Assembly: GCF_014650715.1 (NCBI RefSeq)
Contig: NZ_BMVM01000009.1
Span: forward strand, 298,017-362,016
Source: Streptomyces bluensis
GTDB lineage: Bacteria; Actinomycetota; Actinomycetes; Streptomycetales; Streptomycetaceae
Length of the DNA stretch: 64,000 nt
Direction: 5' to 3'
Below the pieces are notes generated by a model that had not been told where the DNA came from, made no database searches, and saw only the letters and a list, made by a program, of their open reading frames with translations. This document shows, one piece after another, positions 1 to 8,249 of the stretch. Both the position numbers and the translations under genes were made by a program. Numbering within the stretch: the first letter of the stretch is position 1; the number at the start of each line of letters is the position of its first letter.

Positions 1-1128
1 CGGTTCGACGCGGATGTGCTGGGCTTCCTGCGTGAGGGCGGGATCGTGGGCGGGCCGACCCTCGACTGGCTCGCCTCGTACCGCTTCAGCGGGGACATCT
101 GGGGCTATCCGGAGGGTGAGGTGTACTTCCCGGGCTCGCCCGTCCTCCGCGTGGAGGGTTCCTTCGCGGAATGCGTGCTGCTGGAGACCGTGATCCTCTC
201 CATCCTCAACCACGACTCGGCGATCGCGGCGGCCGCGTCCCGTATGTCCTCCGCCGCCGGGGACCGCCCGCTGATCGAGATGGGCGCCCGGCGCACCCAC
301 GAGCTGGCGGCGGTGGCCGCGTCCAGGGCCGCGTACGTGGGCGGTTTCACCTCCACGTCCGACCTGGCGGCGGGCTTCCGCTACAACATCCCGACCGTGG
401 GCACCTCCGCCCACGCCTTCACCCTGCTCCACGACCGCGAGCGGGACGCCTTCCGGGCGCAGGTGAACTCGCTCGGACGGGGTACCACTCTTCTCGTGGA
501 CACGTACGACGTCACCGAGGCGGTCCGTGCGGCGGTGGACGTCGCCGGGCCGGAGCTGGGTGCCGTCCGTATCGACTCCGGCGACCTGCTCCTGGTCGCG
601 CACCGGGTCCGGCAGCAGCTGGACGAGCTGGGGGCGACCCGGACGAAGATCATCGTGACCTCGGACCTCGACGAGTACGCGATCGCCTCGCTGGCGGCGG
701 CGCCCGTGGACGCGTACGGCGTGGGCACCCAGCTGGTGACGGGTTCCGGTCATCCGACGTGCTCGATGGTCTACAAGCTCGTCGCCCGCGCCAGGTCCGC
801 GGAGCCCGGGGCTCCGCTCGTCCCCGTGGCGAAGAAGTCGTCCGGCGGCAAGACGTCCGCCGGTGGCCGGAAGTGGGCGGCACGGCGACGGGACGAGCAC
901 GGCACGGCGGAGGCCGAGGTGGTCGGCACCGGGTCCGTGCCGGAGGAACTGAAGGACCGGCTCCTCCAGGTGGAGCTGGTCAGGGGCGGCGAGGTCGTCG
1001 CCCGTGAGCCTCTGGACGTCGTACGGGACCGGCATGTGTCCGCCCTCGCGAACCTGCCCCTCTCGGCGACACAGCTCTCGCGGGGGGAGGCGGTCATTCC
1101 GACGGAATACGTGTCAAGGACCGCGTGA
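1..1128 (+). CDS. pncB: Nicotinate phosphoribosyltransferase, 5' end outside window
   Basis: Joins nicotinate to PRPP, with ATP hydrolysis, to give nicotinate mononucleotide; this is the entry step of cytosolic NAD salvage. The frame is open from base 1, so the gene starts upstream; 375 residues are visible against about 430-450 for the family. Visible signatures are GTSAHAF (His is visible codon 138, the position of the phosphorylated active-site His of the family), the RIDSGDL phosphate-binding strand near codons 189-195, and GVGTQLVT near codon 240. The C-terminal segment is Lys/Gly rich and then continues normally to the TGA. The next gene on the same strand, pncA, makes the nicotinate substrate, so the two form a salvage pair. 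A 278-base gap separates them, so co-transcription is not certain. The family call is secure. Confidence 0.95.
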   Translation, partial: RFDADVLGFLREGGIVGGPTLDWLASYRFSGDIWGYPEGEVYFPGSPVLRVEGSFAECVLLETVILSILNHDSAIAAAASRMSSAAGDRPLIEMGARRTHELAAVAASRAAYVGGFTSTSDLAAGFRYNIPTVGTSAHAFTLLHDRERDAFRAQVNSLGRGTTLLVDTYDVTEAVRAAVDVAGPELGAVRIDSGDLLLVAHRVRQQLDELGATRTKIIVTSDLDEYAIASLAAAPVDAYGVGTQLVTGSGHPTCSMVYKLVARARSAEPGAPLVPVAKKSSGGKTSAGGRKWAARRRDEHGTAEAEVVGTGSVPEELKDRLLQVELVRGGEVVAREPLDVVRDRHVSALANLPLSATQLSRGEAVIPTEYVSRTA

Positions 1129-1406
1129 CGGGCCGGTGACGGACCGCGTGACGCACTGCCCCGGCGCCCACGACGATCGCGCGCCCCCGTGCGACCGTGC
1201 ATGAACGCGAGCCGTGCGGGCATGCACCGGCAGCGCGCCCTGCGCGCGAATCCGCCGTCCTGTGCCCCCTCCCGCCCCGTACCCGAAGTCTCTAGGCTCG
1301 GTCTTTCATCGCGATGCGTGACACGTGACGCACCACGCGTGTTCCATGATTCGCAGGCCCTGCCCGCACCCCCGACCACCGATCCCACAGTCGAAGGACA
1401 CCGACC
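1129..1406. other. pncB-pncA intergenic region
   Basis: Gap of 278 bases with no convincing gene. A 12-base sequence, gaccgcgtgacg, occurs twice (about 1119-1130 and 1141-1152), overlapping the end of pncB. A GAAGGA ribosome-binding site about 8 bases before the pncA ATG ends the region. I see no clear promoter or hairpin. Confidence 0.5.
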
Positions 1407-1991
1407 ATGCGCCGCGCCTTGATCGTCGTAGATGTGCAGAACGACTTCTGCGAGGGGGGCAGTCTCGCGGTGGCCGGGGGTGCCGATGTGGCCGCCGCGA
1501 TCACGGAGCTGATCGGGCAGGCCCCCGCCGGGTACCGCCACGTCGTGGCGACCCGCGACCACCACATCGCCCCCGGCGGCCACTTCGCCGACAACCCCGA
1601 CTATGTCCACTCCTGGCCGGCCCACTGTGTGGCGGGTACGGAGGGTGTCGGCTTCCACCCGAACTTCGCCCCCGCGGTCGCCTCCGGAGCGATCGACGCG
1701 GTCTTCGACAAGGGCGCGTACGCCGCCGCGTACAGCGGATTCGAGGGCGTCGACGAGAACGGCGCCGGCCTTGCCGACTGGCTTCGCGCCCGCGGGATCG
1801 AGGAGGTGGACGTGGTGGGCATCGCCACGGACCACTGTGTGAAGGCGACCGCCCTGGACTCCGCGCGGGAGGGCTTCCGTACGCAGGTCCTTCTCGACCT
1901 CACGGCGGGTGTCTCCGAGGAGACGACGGAGAAGGCCCTGGACGAGATGCGTGAGGCGGGCGTGGAACTCTCGGGCAAGCCCGTGGTCTGA
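1407..1991 (+). CDS. pncA: Nicotinamidase (pyrazinamidase family)
   Basis: Hydrolyses nicotinamide to nicotinate and ammonia in the cytoplasm, feeding the upstream pncB product. The protein has 194 residues, normal for the isochorismatase-like PncA family. The catalytic triad can be placed as Asp9 (VDVQNDF), Lys102 (FDKGAY) and Cys144 (TDHCVKAT). The metal-binding set is Asp51, His53, His59 and His73 (RDHH, GGH, PAH). The ATG is preceded by GAAGGA at good spacing. A strong GC-rich hairpin follows the stop codon, so transcription probably ends here. Confident assignment. Confidence 0.96.
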   Translation: MRRALIVVDVQNDFCEGGSLAVAGGADVAAAITELIGQAPAGYRHVVATRDHHIAPGGHFADNPDYVHSWPAHCVAGTEGVGFHPNFAPAVASGAIDAVFDKGAYAAAYSGFEGVDENGAGLADWLRARGIEEVDVVGIATDHCVKATALDSAREGFRTQVLLDLTAGVSEETTEKALDEMREAGVELSGKPVV

Positions 1992-1995
1992 CCCA

Positions 1996-2017
1996 GGGGG
2001 CTCCGCCCCGAGCCCCC
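1996..2017 (+). terminator. GC-rich hairpin after pncA
   Basis: Perfect 8-bp arms GGGGGCTC / GAGCCCCC around a 6-base loop, five bases after the pncA stop. There is no U-tract, as is usual for Streptomyces terminators. It also lies between pncA and the convergent gene ending at 2031, so it may work in both directions. Confidence 0.6.
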
Positions 2018-2030
2018 GGGCCCCCGCTCC

Positions 2031-2381
2031 TCACACGCCGGAGGGGCTGGAAGGTGCGGGCCGCCGAAGCAAGGACCTGATCGGGCGCCACAGCTCCGGC
2101 GGGGTGGCGGCCTCGCTGTCCGTGCGCCATATCAGGCCGTCCGGGTGGTGCAGTACCGCCGTGATCTCGTCCGGTGTCGGGGGCGCCGCGTTCCCCCGGA
2201 GGTACACCGCTCGCATGCCGAGGTTCCTCAGCCGGGTGAGAGCGCGGGCGCGGTTCGCCGCGTGGACCAGGATGCGGACCGGGGCGGCATCGGGGTGGGC
2301 GACCGGAGAGGTGGGTGTGGGCAGGTTCAGTGCCACCACCACCGTGCCGTTCGGCAGCTTGCAGAAACCTCCTGCGGCCAT
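2031..2381 (-). CDS. Small conserved-looking hypothetical protein
   Basis: Protein of 116 residues that I do not recognise. It has no signal peptide, membrane segment or catalytic motif that I can see. The sequence is mixed alpha/beta in character, with a central stretch of about 40 residues rich in Arg/Ala/Leu (RILVHAANRARALTRLRNLG) followed by a YLRGN segment, then a Pro/Ser-rich C-terminus. Codon use is typical of the neighbours, which supports a real gene. It runs convergent to pncA and lies downstream of the M6 protease gene on the same strand; the strong hairpin at 2443-2476 separates those two, so it probably has its own promoter. Confidence 0.6.
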   Translation of the reverse strand: MAAGGFCKLPNGTVVVALNLPTPTSPVAHPDAAPVRILVHAANRARALTRLRNLGMRAVYLRGNAAPPTPDEITAVLHHPDGLIWRTDSEAATPPELWRPIRSLLRRPAPSSPSGV

Positions 2382-2442
2382 GCGATCACACCCCCGTGCA
2401 CGTCAGTGTCAATAAGAGAGTCACAGCACGCACCTAAACACG

Positions 2443-2476
2443 ATCGGCCGCGACCCGCCAAGGGGTCGCGGCCGAT
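2443..2476 (-). terminator. Perfect 14-bp hairpin after the M6 protease gene
   Basis: Arms atcggccgcgaccc and gggtcgcggccgat are perfectly complementary over 14 bp around a 6-base loop, 26 bases past the stop of the minus-strand protease gene. This is one of the clearest terminators in the window. Confidence 0.8.
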
Positions 2477-2502
2477 ACGTCTCTGACCTGCGGAGATGCG
2501 GA

Positions 2503-4860
2503 TTACTTCACCGCGGGGCCCACCTGGAGCGTGACCGTCGAGCCATCCCAGGCCTCATTGACGATCTTGATCTTGGTGTTGGTGTCAGTGATCTTCACAC
2601 CACCCGTGGGGTTCGACTCGTCGTAGTACGTGTTGGCGCGGTCGTCGAACGTCGACACACCCTTCTTCGAGGCGATCTTCGTCGCGACGCCCGCCTTGTG
2701 CAGCGTGATCCCGTCCGTGCGGGACAGGGTGAACGTCGAGTCGTACGCCTGGATCCGGTTGCGCATCAGCGTGCCGTCCGACCACCTCAGGGCCTGCGGG
2801 TGGGCGTCGACCGGAAGAACCAGACCGGTACCGGGGTGCACGCTGGTGTTGTTGTCCGCCTGCGAGGTGTCCCACTTCCAGATCAACAGGCCGTTCTGGT
2901 ACGGGTAGTGCTCCACCCAGTCCGGACGCGTCGTCGAGAAGCCGAAGTTGTACGGGCCGACCTTCAACGTCTTGTCGTACGACACGTACTGGCGGTTCTC
3001 GGCGATGTAGTACTGCGCGTAGTCGTCCGTGATGGACGCTCCGATGCGCGAGAAGCCCTTGGCGGTCCAGGCCGCGTCCGCGCTCTCCGCGTCGTCCGAG
3101 AAGACGGCCGAGCCGTCCGCGGTCACGGAGATGGAGTCCGCCGCGAAGCCCTTCTGGGCCACGCCGCCGTCGGTGGCGTAGCGGAAACGCAGGTCGATCT
3201 TCTTGCCCGCGTACGCGTCGAGGGAGTACGCCAGCTTCTTGTACGTCTCCGACGTGCCGTCCAGCGCCGGCTTGTCGCTGCCGTCACGGCTGATGGGCGC
3301 GCCGTCCGCCGTGCCGTCGACGGCCGTCCAGTTGGCGCCGCCGTCGGTCGAGACCTCGGTGTAGAGGTAGTCGTAGCCCGCCTCGATGTCCCACCAGCCG
3401 TCGAGCGTCAGGGAGGCCGAGGACTTGCCCGTGAGGTCCACGGAACGGGTCAGCGTGTTGGAGAGGTCGTCGCCGCTGCCGCTCCACCACTGCGTCGCGC
3501 CCTGCGCGGGCTCCACGATCTCGGTGGTGACCGTCTTCTTGGGCAGCTCGACCACGAGGGCCTGCTTGTTCTGGGTGTTGTACTCGGCGACACCCAGCTT
3601 GTGCTGCGAACTCGTCGCGGCCTTCGCCGTGTCGTAGTCCAGCCAGCCGAGCTGCAGCTTGTCCCAGGCGGTCATGTCGCCCGGCAGGTCGCCGATCTCG
3701 TTCTTGCCGGTGCCGAGCCAGGAGCCGGACGACATCAGCGTCCAGAACCCGGTGGAGTTCTCGCCGCCGTTGGTGTCGTAGAGGTCCGGCAGACCGAGGT
3801 CGTGGCCGTACTCGTGGGCGAAGACTCCGAGTCCGCCGTTCTCCGGCTGGATGGTGTAGTCGCCGACCCAGATGCCGGTGTCGCCGACCTGGGCGCCGCC
3901 GAGCTTGTTGCCCTCGGGGCCGGTGGCACCCGCGTCCGTGCCGAACGCGTACCAGCGGTGGGCCCAGATCGCGTCCGTGCCCTGCGCGCCGCCGCCGGCC
4001 GACTCGTCCTCACCGGCGTGCACGATCTGGAAGTGGTCGACGTAGCCGTCGGGCTCGTTGAAGTCGCCGTCGCCGTCGAAGTCGTAGCGGTCCCACTGGT
4101 CGTACTGGGCCAGGTCCGCCTTGATGTCGGCGTCGGACTTGCCGGACGCCTTCTGGTCGGCGACCCAGGCCTTGACGCCGTCGCTGACCACGTTCCACAC
4201 GCTGGCGCAGGTGGTCTGGCCGCAGGCGTTGTTGCCGTAACGGGCCTCGTTGAAGGGGACCTTGACCCAGTCGGACACCTCGCCGTCGACCGAGTAGCGG
4301 CCCGAGGACTGCTTCTCGTAGTACTTCTTCACCGACTCGGTGTTGTCACCGGTGCCGAAGTACAGCTCCTGGAAGTGCTCCTGGTTGTAGTCCGCCTGCC
4401 AGGCCGTGCTGTTGTCCTTGGTGCGGTCGGGCTCGGCTATCTGGTTGTGCAGCGGGCCCGGGGTGCCGCCGTAGCGGCTGTCTATCTCGTCGCCGAACTC
4501 GACGAGGATCGTGAAGATCTTGTCGGTCTTCTCGCGGCCGAGCTCGACGTACTTGCTGTCGCCCTTGTTGCTCTCCAGCTGCACGACCTGCGATCCGTCA
4601 CGGTTCTTGACCGTGGCGTCGCCGGATATGACCTGCTTCAGGGCTTCTTCGCGCTGGGCTTCCTGCGTCTTGCTCAGCGGGCCTTCGAGGTCGTGCTCCT
4701 GCTTGGCGCGGTCCGCCGGGTCGCGACGGTCCACGGCCGCAGCCGTGGACGCGCCCTCGTCGGCGGCCTGTGCCACCGCGAACGTCGAGAACGTCGCGGC
4801 CGCCGCGGCGAACGCGACACCGATCGCCGCCGCTCTGAACGTCCAGGTTCTACTGGTCAC
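2503..4860 (-). CDS. Secreted M6-family (immune inhibitor A-like) metalloprotease
   Basis: Secreted zinc endopeptidase. I start it at the GTG at 4860 because GGGGGAGG lies just upstream; the in-frame codons further upstream have no such site and would bury the signal peptide. This gives 785 residues. The N-terminus is a signal peptide: Arg-containing start, a hydrophobic run rich in Ala, then AVAQAADEG as a likely cleavage region. The zinc site HEYGHDLGLPD, the HExxHxxGxxD form of M6, covers residues about 349-359. After it come beta-rich modules, including a segment resembling the jelly-roll (MAM-like) region of immune inhibitor A proteins. An N-terminal propeptide before the catalytic domain is likely. 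A strong terminator follows. Upstream is a 455-base intergenic region with inverted and direct repeats that probably regulate it. Family call secure; substrates unknown. Confidence 0.93.
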   Translation of the reverse strand: MTSRTWTFRAAAIGVAFAAAAATFSTFAVAQAADEGASTAAAVDRRDPADRAKQEHDLEGPLSKTQEAQREEALKQVISGDATVKNRDGSQVVQLESNKGDSKYVELGREKTDKIFTILVEFGDEIDSRYGGTPGPLHNQIAEPDRTKDNSTAWQADYNQEHFQELYFGTGDNTESVKKYYEKQSSGRYSVDGEVSDWVKVPFNEARYGNNACGQTTCASVWNVVSDGVKAWVADQKASGKSDADIKADLAQYDQWDRYDFDGDGDFNEPDGYVDHFQIVHAGEDESAGGGAQGTDAIWAHRWYAFGTDAGATGPEGNKLGGAQVGDTGIWVGDYTIQPENGGLGVFAHEYGHDLGLPDLYDTNGGENSTGFWTLMSSGSWLGTGKNEIGDLPGDMTAWDKLQLGWLDYDTAKAATSSQHKLGVAEYNTQNKQALVVELPKKTVTTEIVEPAQGATQWWSGSGDDLSNTLTRSVDLTGKSSASLTLDGWWDIEAGYDYLYTEVSTDGGANWTAVDGTADGAPISRDGSDKPALDGTSETYKKLAYSLDAYAGKKIDLRFRYATDGGVAQKGFAADSISVTADGSAVFSDDAESADAAWTAKGFSRIGASITDDYAQYYIAENRQYVSYDKTLKVGPYNFGFSTTRPDWVEHYPYQNGLLIWKWDTSQADNNTSVHPGTGLVLPVDAHPQALRWSDGTLMRNRIQAYDSTFTLSRTDGITLHKAGVATKIASKKGVSTFDDRANTYYDESNPTGGVKITDTNTKIKIVNEAWDGSTVTLQVGPAVK

Positions 4861-5315
4861 TTGAGGTCCTCCCCCGCGCCCGACTCGCGCGGAGGAGGGT
4901 CCATGATCCTGGAGGGTCCGCGCGCGGTATACGCGTGTAGTCAAGTGCCGCCATTCGACCGGAGTTCCGGAACAAAAAACAGATCTTGACTTGGGCAGGT
5001 CAAGTGCACTATATGGAGTGTCCGTTCGTTATCCGGACGTGATGCCGCATCCCAGGGGGAACCCCTCACCCGGCGCGCAGGTGTGTCCACTTGGCGGACA
5101 CCATGACTCCGTGCGCCCCCCGTGCACCGGCACCGCCGATCAGGCGACGCTTACCCGCCGTTCCACTCGGGCACCCTGGCGATTAGAGTCGACTGGAGGA
5201 ACGCCCGGAATCGGCGGAATGCCAAGTCGATACCGTCACCGCACCTTTGATTCGTATCCGCGTACTCCCCCAATGTGAGAGGCACGGGGAGACCCCACCC
5301 GAGGACACGATTGAC
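4861..5315. other. Divergent intergenic region between the M6 protease and a small membrane-protein gene
   Basis: Gap of 455 bases. It contains the 10-base palindrome GTTCCGGAAC (4964-4973) followed by an A-run, a cluster of repeats at 4940-5015 (described separately), and an inverted repeat GTGTCC / GGACAC with a 7-base spacer at 5083-5101. I see no gene in it. Confidence 0.6.
4940..5015. promoter_or_regulatory. Repeat-rich candidate promoter/operator region
   Basis: The 9-mer GTCAAGTGC occurs at 4940-4948 and 4999-5007. The second copy overlaps an inverted repeat, CTTGAC - 8 bases - GTCAAG (4985-5004). On the plus strand, TTGACT (4986-4991) and TATATG (5010-5015), 18 bases apart, fit a sigma-70-type promoter. 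A regulator binding the repeats could control either divergent gene. Seen directly: the repeats and hexamers. Inferred: their function. Confidence 0.45.
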
Positions 5316-5585
5316 ATGCCTCGTCCGACGACCGCACAGCTCGCCTACGGCTCCTGCACCGTGATCTTGTCCACCCTCGCCATGCTGCTGCTGTCCCAGA
5401 CGAGTTCGGGCCTGGCGATCACCGTGATCGCCGTCTCGGCACTCGCGCTCGGGCTGCTCGTCGCGATGACCGTGCCGTTGCCGAAGAAGACACCGGCCGC
5501 CGCCACGGCGTCCGCGGACGAGCAGGACGAGCACCGGGTTCCGACGGCGTCCGCCGCGCAGGAGCGCGTTCCGGCCCCGCGGTAG
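5316..5585 (+). CDS. Small two-helix membrane protein
   Basis: Unrecognised 89-residue protein. I use the ATG at 5316, preceded by GAGGA about 10 bases upstream, rather than an in-frame start 69 bases earlier whose leader looks non-coding. Residues about 8-28 and 32-52 are hydrophobic and would form two membrane helices; the remaining 35 or so residues are Ala/Glu/Asp/Gln-rich, polar and probably cytoplasmic. It is convergent with the RDD gene, with 33 bases between stops. No enzymatic motif is visible. Confidence 0.6.
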   Translation: MPRPTTAQLAYGSCTVILSTLAMLLLSQTSSGLAITVIAVSALALGLLVAMTVPLPKKTPAAATASADEQDEHRVPTASAAQERVPAPR

Positions 5586-5618
5586 GTCCTGCCCCCTTGA
5601 GACCCGGAGGCCCGGCGG

Positions 5619-6251
5619 TCACACGGTGCTGACCACCACCGTCTTGGCCGCCTTGTCGTGGAGTCCCTGCTTGTAGGGCCTGTCGAAGAAGCTCCAGCCG
5701 CCCGCGATGACGGTCCAGACGCAGGCACAGCAGAACGCGAACGGGATCCACAGGACGGCCGCCCGCAGCAGCGAGGTCTGCGCGGTGGGCGTGGAGCCGT
5801 CGGAGAGGTCGGCCGTCCGCAGCTTCATCAGCTGCTTGCCCGGGGTCTGGCCGTTCCTGGTCGTGAAGTAGGTGTCGTACGCGATGTAGAGGACGGCGGC
5901 GATCACCTCCTGCCCCAGGGACTTGGCGTACTCGATGCGCTCCGCGGACGTCGTGTACTGGATGAGCCCGAACGCCCACCCCAGCAGCACCACCACGATG
6001 CCCACGATCACCATGTCGATGACGCGGGCGAGCACGCGCTTGCCGCTGCCGGCGAGCGGGGGCATTCCCGCGAGCGGGTCGGTGCTGTACGGGCCGCCGC
6101 CGTACGGATCGCCCGCGTGGGGCGGGGGCTCATGACCGTACGGGGAGTCGTACGGCGACCCCGAAGGAGGCGGTGGCTCCTTCCTGGACTGGTCGTCCGG
6201 GGACTGATCCGGGGACGGACCGGAGCCGGGGGGCGGCGGTTCGGTGCTCAT
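5619..6251 (-). CDS. RDD-family membrane protein
   Basis: Protein of 210 residues. The N-terminal 70 or so residues are Pro/Gly/Ser/Tyr-rich with SPYG/DPYG-type repeats, a form common in actinobacterial membrane proteins. The RDD domain begins near residue 70 (KRVLARVIDM, with the Arg and Asp typical of the family) and has three hydrophobic segments, ending in the characteristic FFDRPYKQGLHDK loop. The function of RDD proteins is mostly unknown; some are ion transporters. I start at the ATG at 6251; the open frame continues upstream for a long way but there reads through the neighbouring RDD gene in another frame. A second RDD gene lies 122 bases upstream on the same strand. Confidence 0.85.
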   Translation of the reverse strand: MSTEPPPPGSGPSPDQSPDDQSRKEPPPPSGSPYDSPYGHEPPPHAGDPYGGGPYSTDPLAGMPPLAGSGKRVLARVIDMVIVGIVVVLLGWAFGLIQYTTSAERIEYAKSLGQEVIAAVLYIAYDTYFTTRNGQTPGKQLMKLRTADLSDGSTPTAQTSLLRAAVLWIPFAFCCACVWTVIAGGWSFFDRPYKQGLHDKAAKTVVVSTV

Positions 6252-6373
6252 GGCCCGAGTCGACCGCGAACCCTCCGGCTCCGCATCCGGCACGGGGCCG
6301 TCCGGAGTAGGAAATTCCGTACGTCCGCGCGCCTGTGCGTCTGCGCCCGCGCGCCCGCGCGTCTGTGCCCGTA

Positions 6374-7939
6374 CTATCCGGCCACGAACGTGTGAGCCGC
6401 CTTGTCGTGCCAGCACTGGTGCCAGGGGCGGTCGAACACGCACCACAGGACGCCGACGACGCCGATGCCGAGCAGACCCGGAACGCTGTAGACGAGCCAG
6501 CGGCGCACCGCCAGTCCGAAGGTCGGCGGCTCGTGGCCCTCGATGTCGCGGACCTCCAGGCCGAGCAGCTTCTTGCCGAGGGTACGGCCCCACTTGGCGG
6601 TGGGCAGCGCCTCGTAGAGGACGCCGAAGACGAGCAGCACGCCGAGGATGATGCCCAGGTAGACGGAGGTCGTGCCGTCGAGCAGCCAGACCGTGACCGT
6701 CTCGCCGGACAGCTTGGCCTCGTCGATCTTCCCGTTGATGTGGTCGACGGCCTGCGTGCCGAGCGGCACGGCTGCCGCGCCGGTGACGGCGAGGACGACG
6801 AGCGTGTCCAGCAGCCGGGCGGCCAGCCGCTTGCCGAGCCCCGCAGGGCGGGCCGCGGCCTGAGCTCGGGCAGCCGCCTGGAACGGGTCCTCGTTGACCG
6901 GCTTCCACGGCGCGACGCGCTGCTCCCCGTCCGCACCCGCCAACTGGTGCACCTGCTGCGCCCAGGAGGGCTGTCCGCCACCGGCCCCCGGGCTGAGGGG
7001 GGTCGCGGCGGGGCCGGTGGACTGCGGGGGCACGGCGGACGGGGGCTGTTGCGAGAAGGAACCGCCGGGCTGCGCCGGGGCCGGAGCGGGCGGCTGATGG
7101 GCGGCGGGCGGCTGATGGGCGGCGGGCGGCTGATGGGGGCTGCCCGGCCGGCCCTGGGCCGGGGGCGCCGGGGTGGCCGCGGCGGCCGCGGCGGCCGCGG
7201 TCTGCGGGCCCTGTTGCGGGGCCTGCTGCGGCCTCTGCTGCGCACCTGACAGCCCTTCGGGCGCCGCCTGGGGGTTCAGGCCCAGTGCCTGCTGCGCGGC
7301 GGCCTGAGCGTCCGTGTGCGCGAGGGGTGACCGGAACTTCATGGTGCCCTCGGCCTCCGCGGGCTCCGCGCCGCCGGACGCCGTGGGGCGCGCGTCCGCG
7401 TTCGGGCGGCGGAAGACCACCGTGCCCTGGGGGGACTCCTCGTCCGCCGGCGGGATCGCCGCCGTGCCGTCCGTGCTCGCGGTGCGCGCCTGGTCGCCCG
7501 CCGCCCGCGGGTCCGTCGCGCGCGGCGAACCCCAGGAGACGCGGTTCTGGTCGTGGCCGAAGCCGGACTGCCGGGACCGGTCGGCGCCCCACGCGGACGC
7601 GGGCTCGGGCCTGTTGCCGTGCTGGGCCTCGGCCGGAGACGGCTGCTGCGGCTCCTCGGCGGGCGCGGCCGGCTCGGCGGGCGGCGCGGGTTCCGGGGGC
7701 GCGGTGGGTTCCGGGTCCTCGTCGAAGAAGTGCGGGCCCGTCTCCTCGACGGAGTCCGGGGTGGCGGGGGCCGCCGCGCCGGGCGGCGCCAGCGGTTCGC
7801 CGTCGGTGGGCGCCGGACGGCTCGTCCCCGGTACCCAGGAGGCACCGTTCCAGTAACGGACATATCCAGGAATGGATGGGTCCGGGTAATACCCTTCGCG
7901 GGGCCTGTCGTCACCGGGGGCCGGGGTTGGGGCGCTCAT
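6374..7939 (-). CDS. DUF2510-RDD membrane protein
   Basis: Protein of 521 residues with three parts. Residues about 10-40 are a DUF2510 domain (GYYPDPS...RYWNGASW), a short tryptophan-rich module found at the N-terminus of actinobacterial membrane proteins. Residues about 45-365 are Pro/Ala/Gln-rich low complexity, including a perfect QPPAAH repeat encoded around 7089-7139 and an Ala run. Residues about 370-521 are an RDD domain (KRLAARLLDT, then hydrophobic helices, then FDRPWHQCWHDKAAH). Start chosen at the ATG at 7939, where DUF2510 begins. Probably a paralogue of the downstream RDD gene. Function not known. Confidence 0.85.
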   Translation of the reverse strand: MSAPTPAPGDDRPREGYYPDPSIPGYVRYWNGASWVPGTSRPAPTDGEPLAPPGAAAPATPDSVEETGPHFFDEDPEPTAPPEPAPPAEPAAPAEEPQQPSPAEAQHGNRPEPASAWGADRSRQSGFGHDQNRVSWGSPRATDPRAAGDQARTASTDGTAAIPPADEESPQGTVVFRRPNADARPTASGGAEPAEAEGTMKFRSPLAHTDAQAAAQQALGLNPQAAPEGLSGAQQRPQQAPQQGPQTAAAAAAAATPAPPAQGRPGSPHQPPAAHQPPAAHQPPAPAPAQPGGSFSQQPPSAVPPQSTGPAATPLSPGAGGGQPSWAQQVHQLAGADGEQRVAPWKPVNEDPFQAAARAQAAARPAGLGKRLAARLLDTLVVLAVTGAAAVPLGTQAVDHINGKIDEAKLSGETVTVWLLDGTTSVYLGIILGVLLVFGVLYEALPTAKWGRTLGKKLLGLEVRDIEGHEPPTFGLAVRRWLVYSVPGLLGIGVVGVLWCVFDRPWHQCWHDKAAHTFVAG

Positions 7940-8249
7940 GTCCGTCGTCCCGTATCTGCTCGGGGGTTGGTTGGGGGAATCAACATCTACCAGACCGGCG
8001 CAACCACCACCGCCCCTCCCGCCGGACCCACTCCTTTCGAGCACGGTTCTGCTACGCGACGGGGGCGACGGCGCGGCTCCCGCTGTCCATGACCATGGCT
8101 GAAGGGGACCCGAAGGGGCCCGTCGGAAACCGGCGCCGTCCTCACGCACCTCTATGCGGGCCGACCGCCGTGGCACCGGCTGTAAGGGAAGCGCCCGGGA
8201 AGGCTCCTCGGGCGCTGGCCGTCTGGCGTCTGCCGTCTGCCGTCTGCCC
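7940..8249. other. Intergenic region between DUF2510-RDD gene and FAD oxidase gene
   Basis: Gap of 310 bases without a convincing gene. It holds a hairpin (8190-8216, listed separately) and, next to the oxidase stop, a run of 7-base repeats of the type ctgccgt (about 8218-8246). The half near 7940 must carry the promoter of the DUF2510-RDD gene, but I see no clear consensus. Confidence 0.5.
8190..8216 (-). terminator. Hairpin downstream of FAD oxidase gene
   Basis: AGCGCCCG / CGGGCGCT, perfect 8-bp arms with an 11-base loop, 34 bases past the oxidase stop on the minus strand. Confidence 0.5.

Noticed and set aside
2698..4989. A 763-codon plus-strand frame over the M6 protease gene
   Set aside because: Antisense shadow. 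The minus strand carries a signal peptide, HExxH and a terminator; the plus frame has low-complexity Val/Arg/Gly composition.
5619..7592. A single 657-codon fusion gene covering both RDD regions
   Set aside because: The upstream half is out of frame with the DUF2510-RDD gene and reads as Arg/Pro/Gly-rich shadow; the real RDD protein starts at the ATG at 6251.
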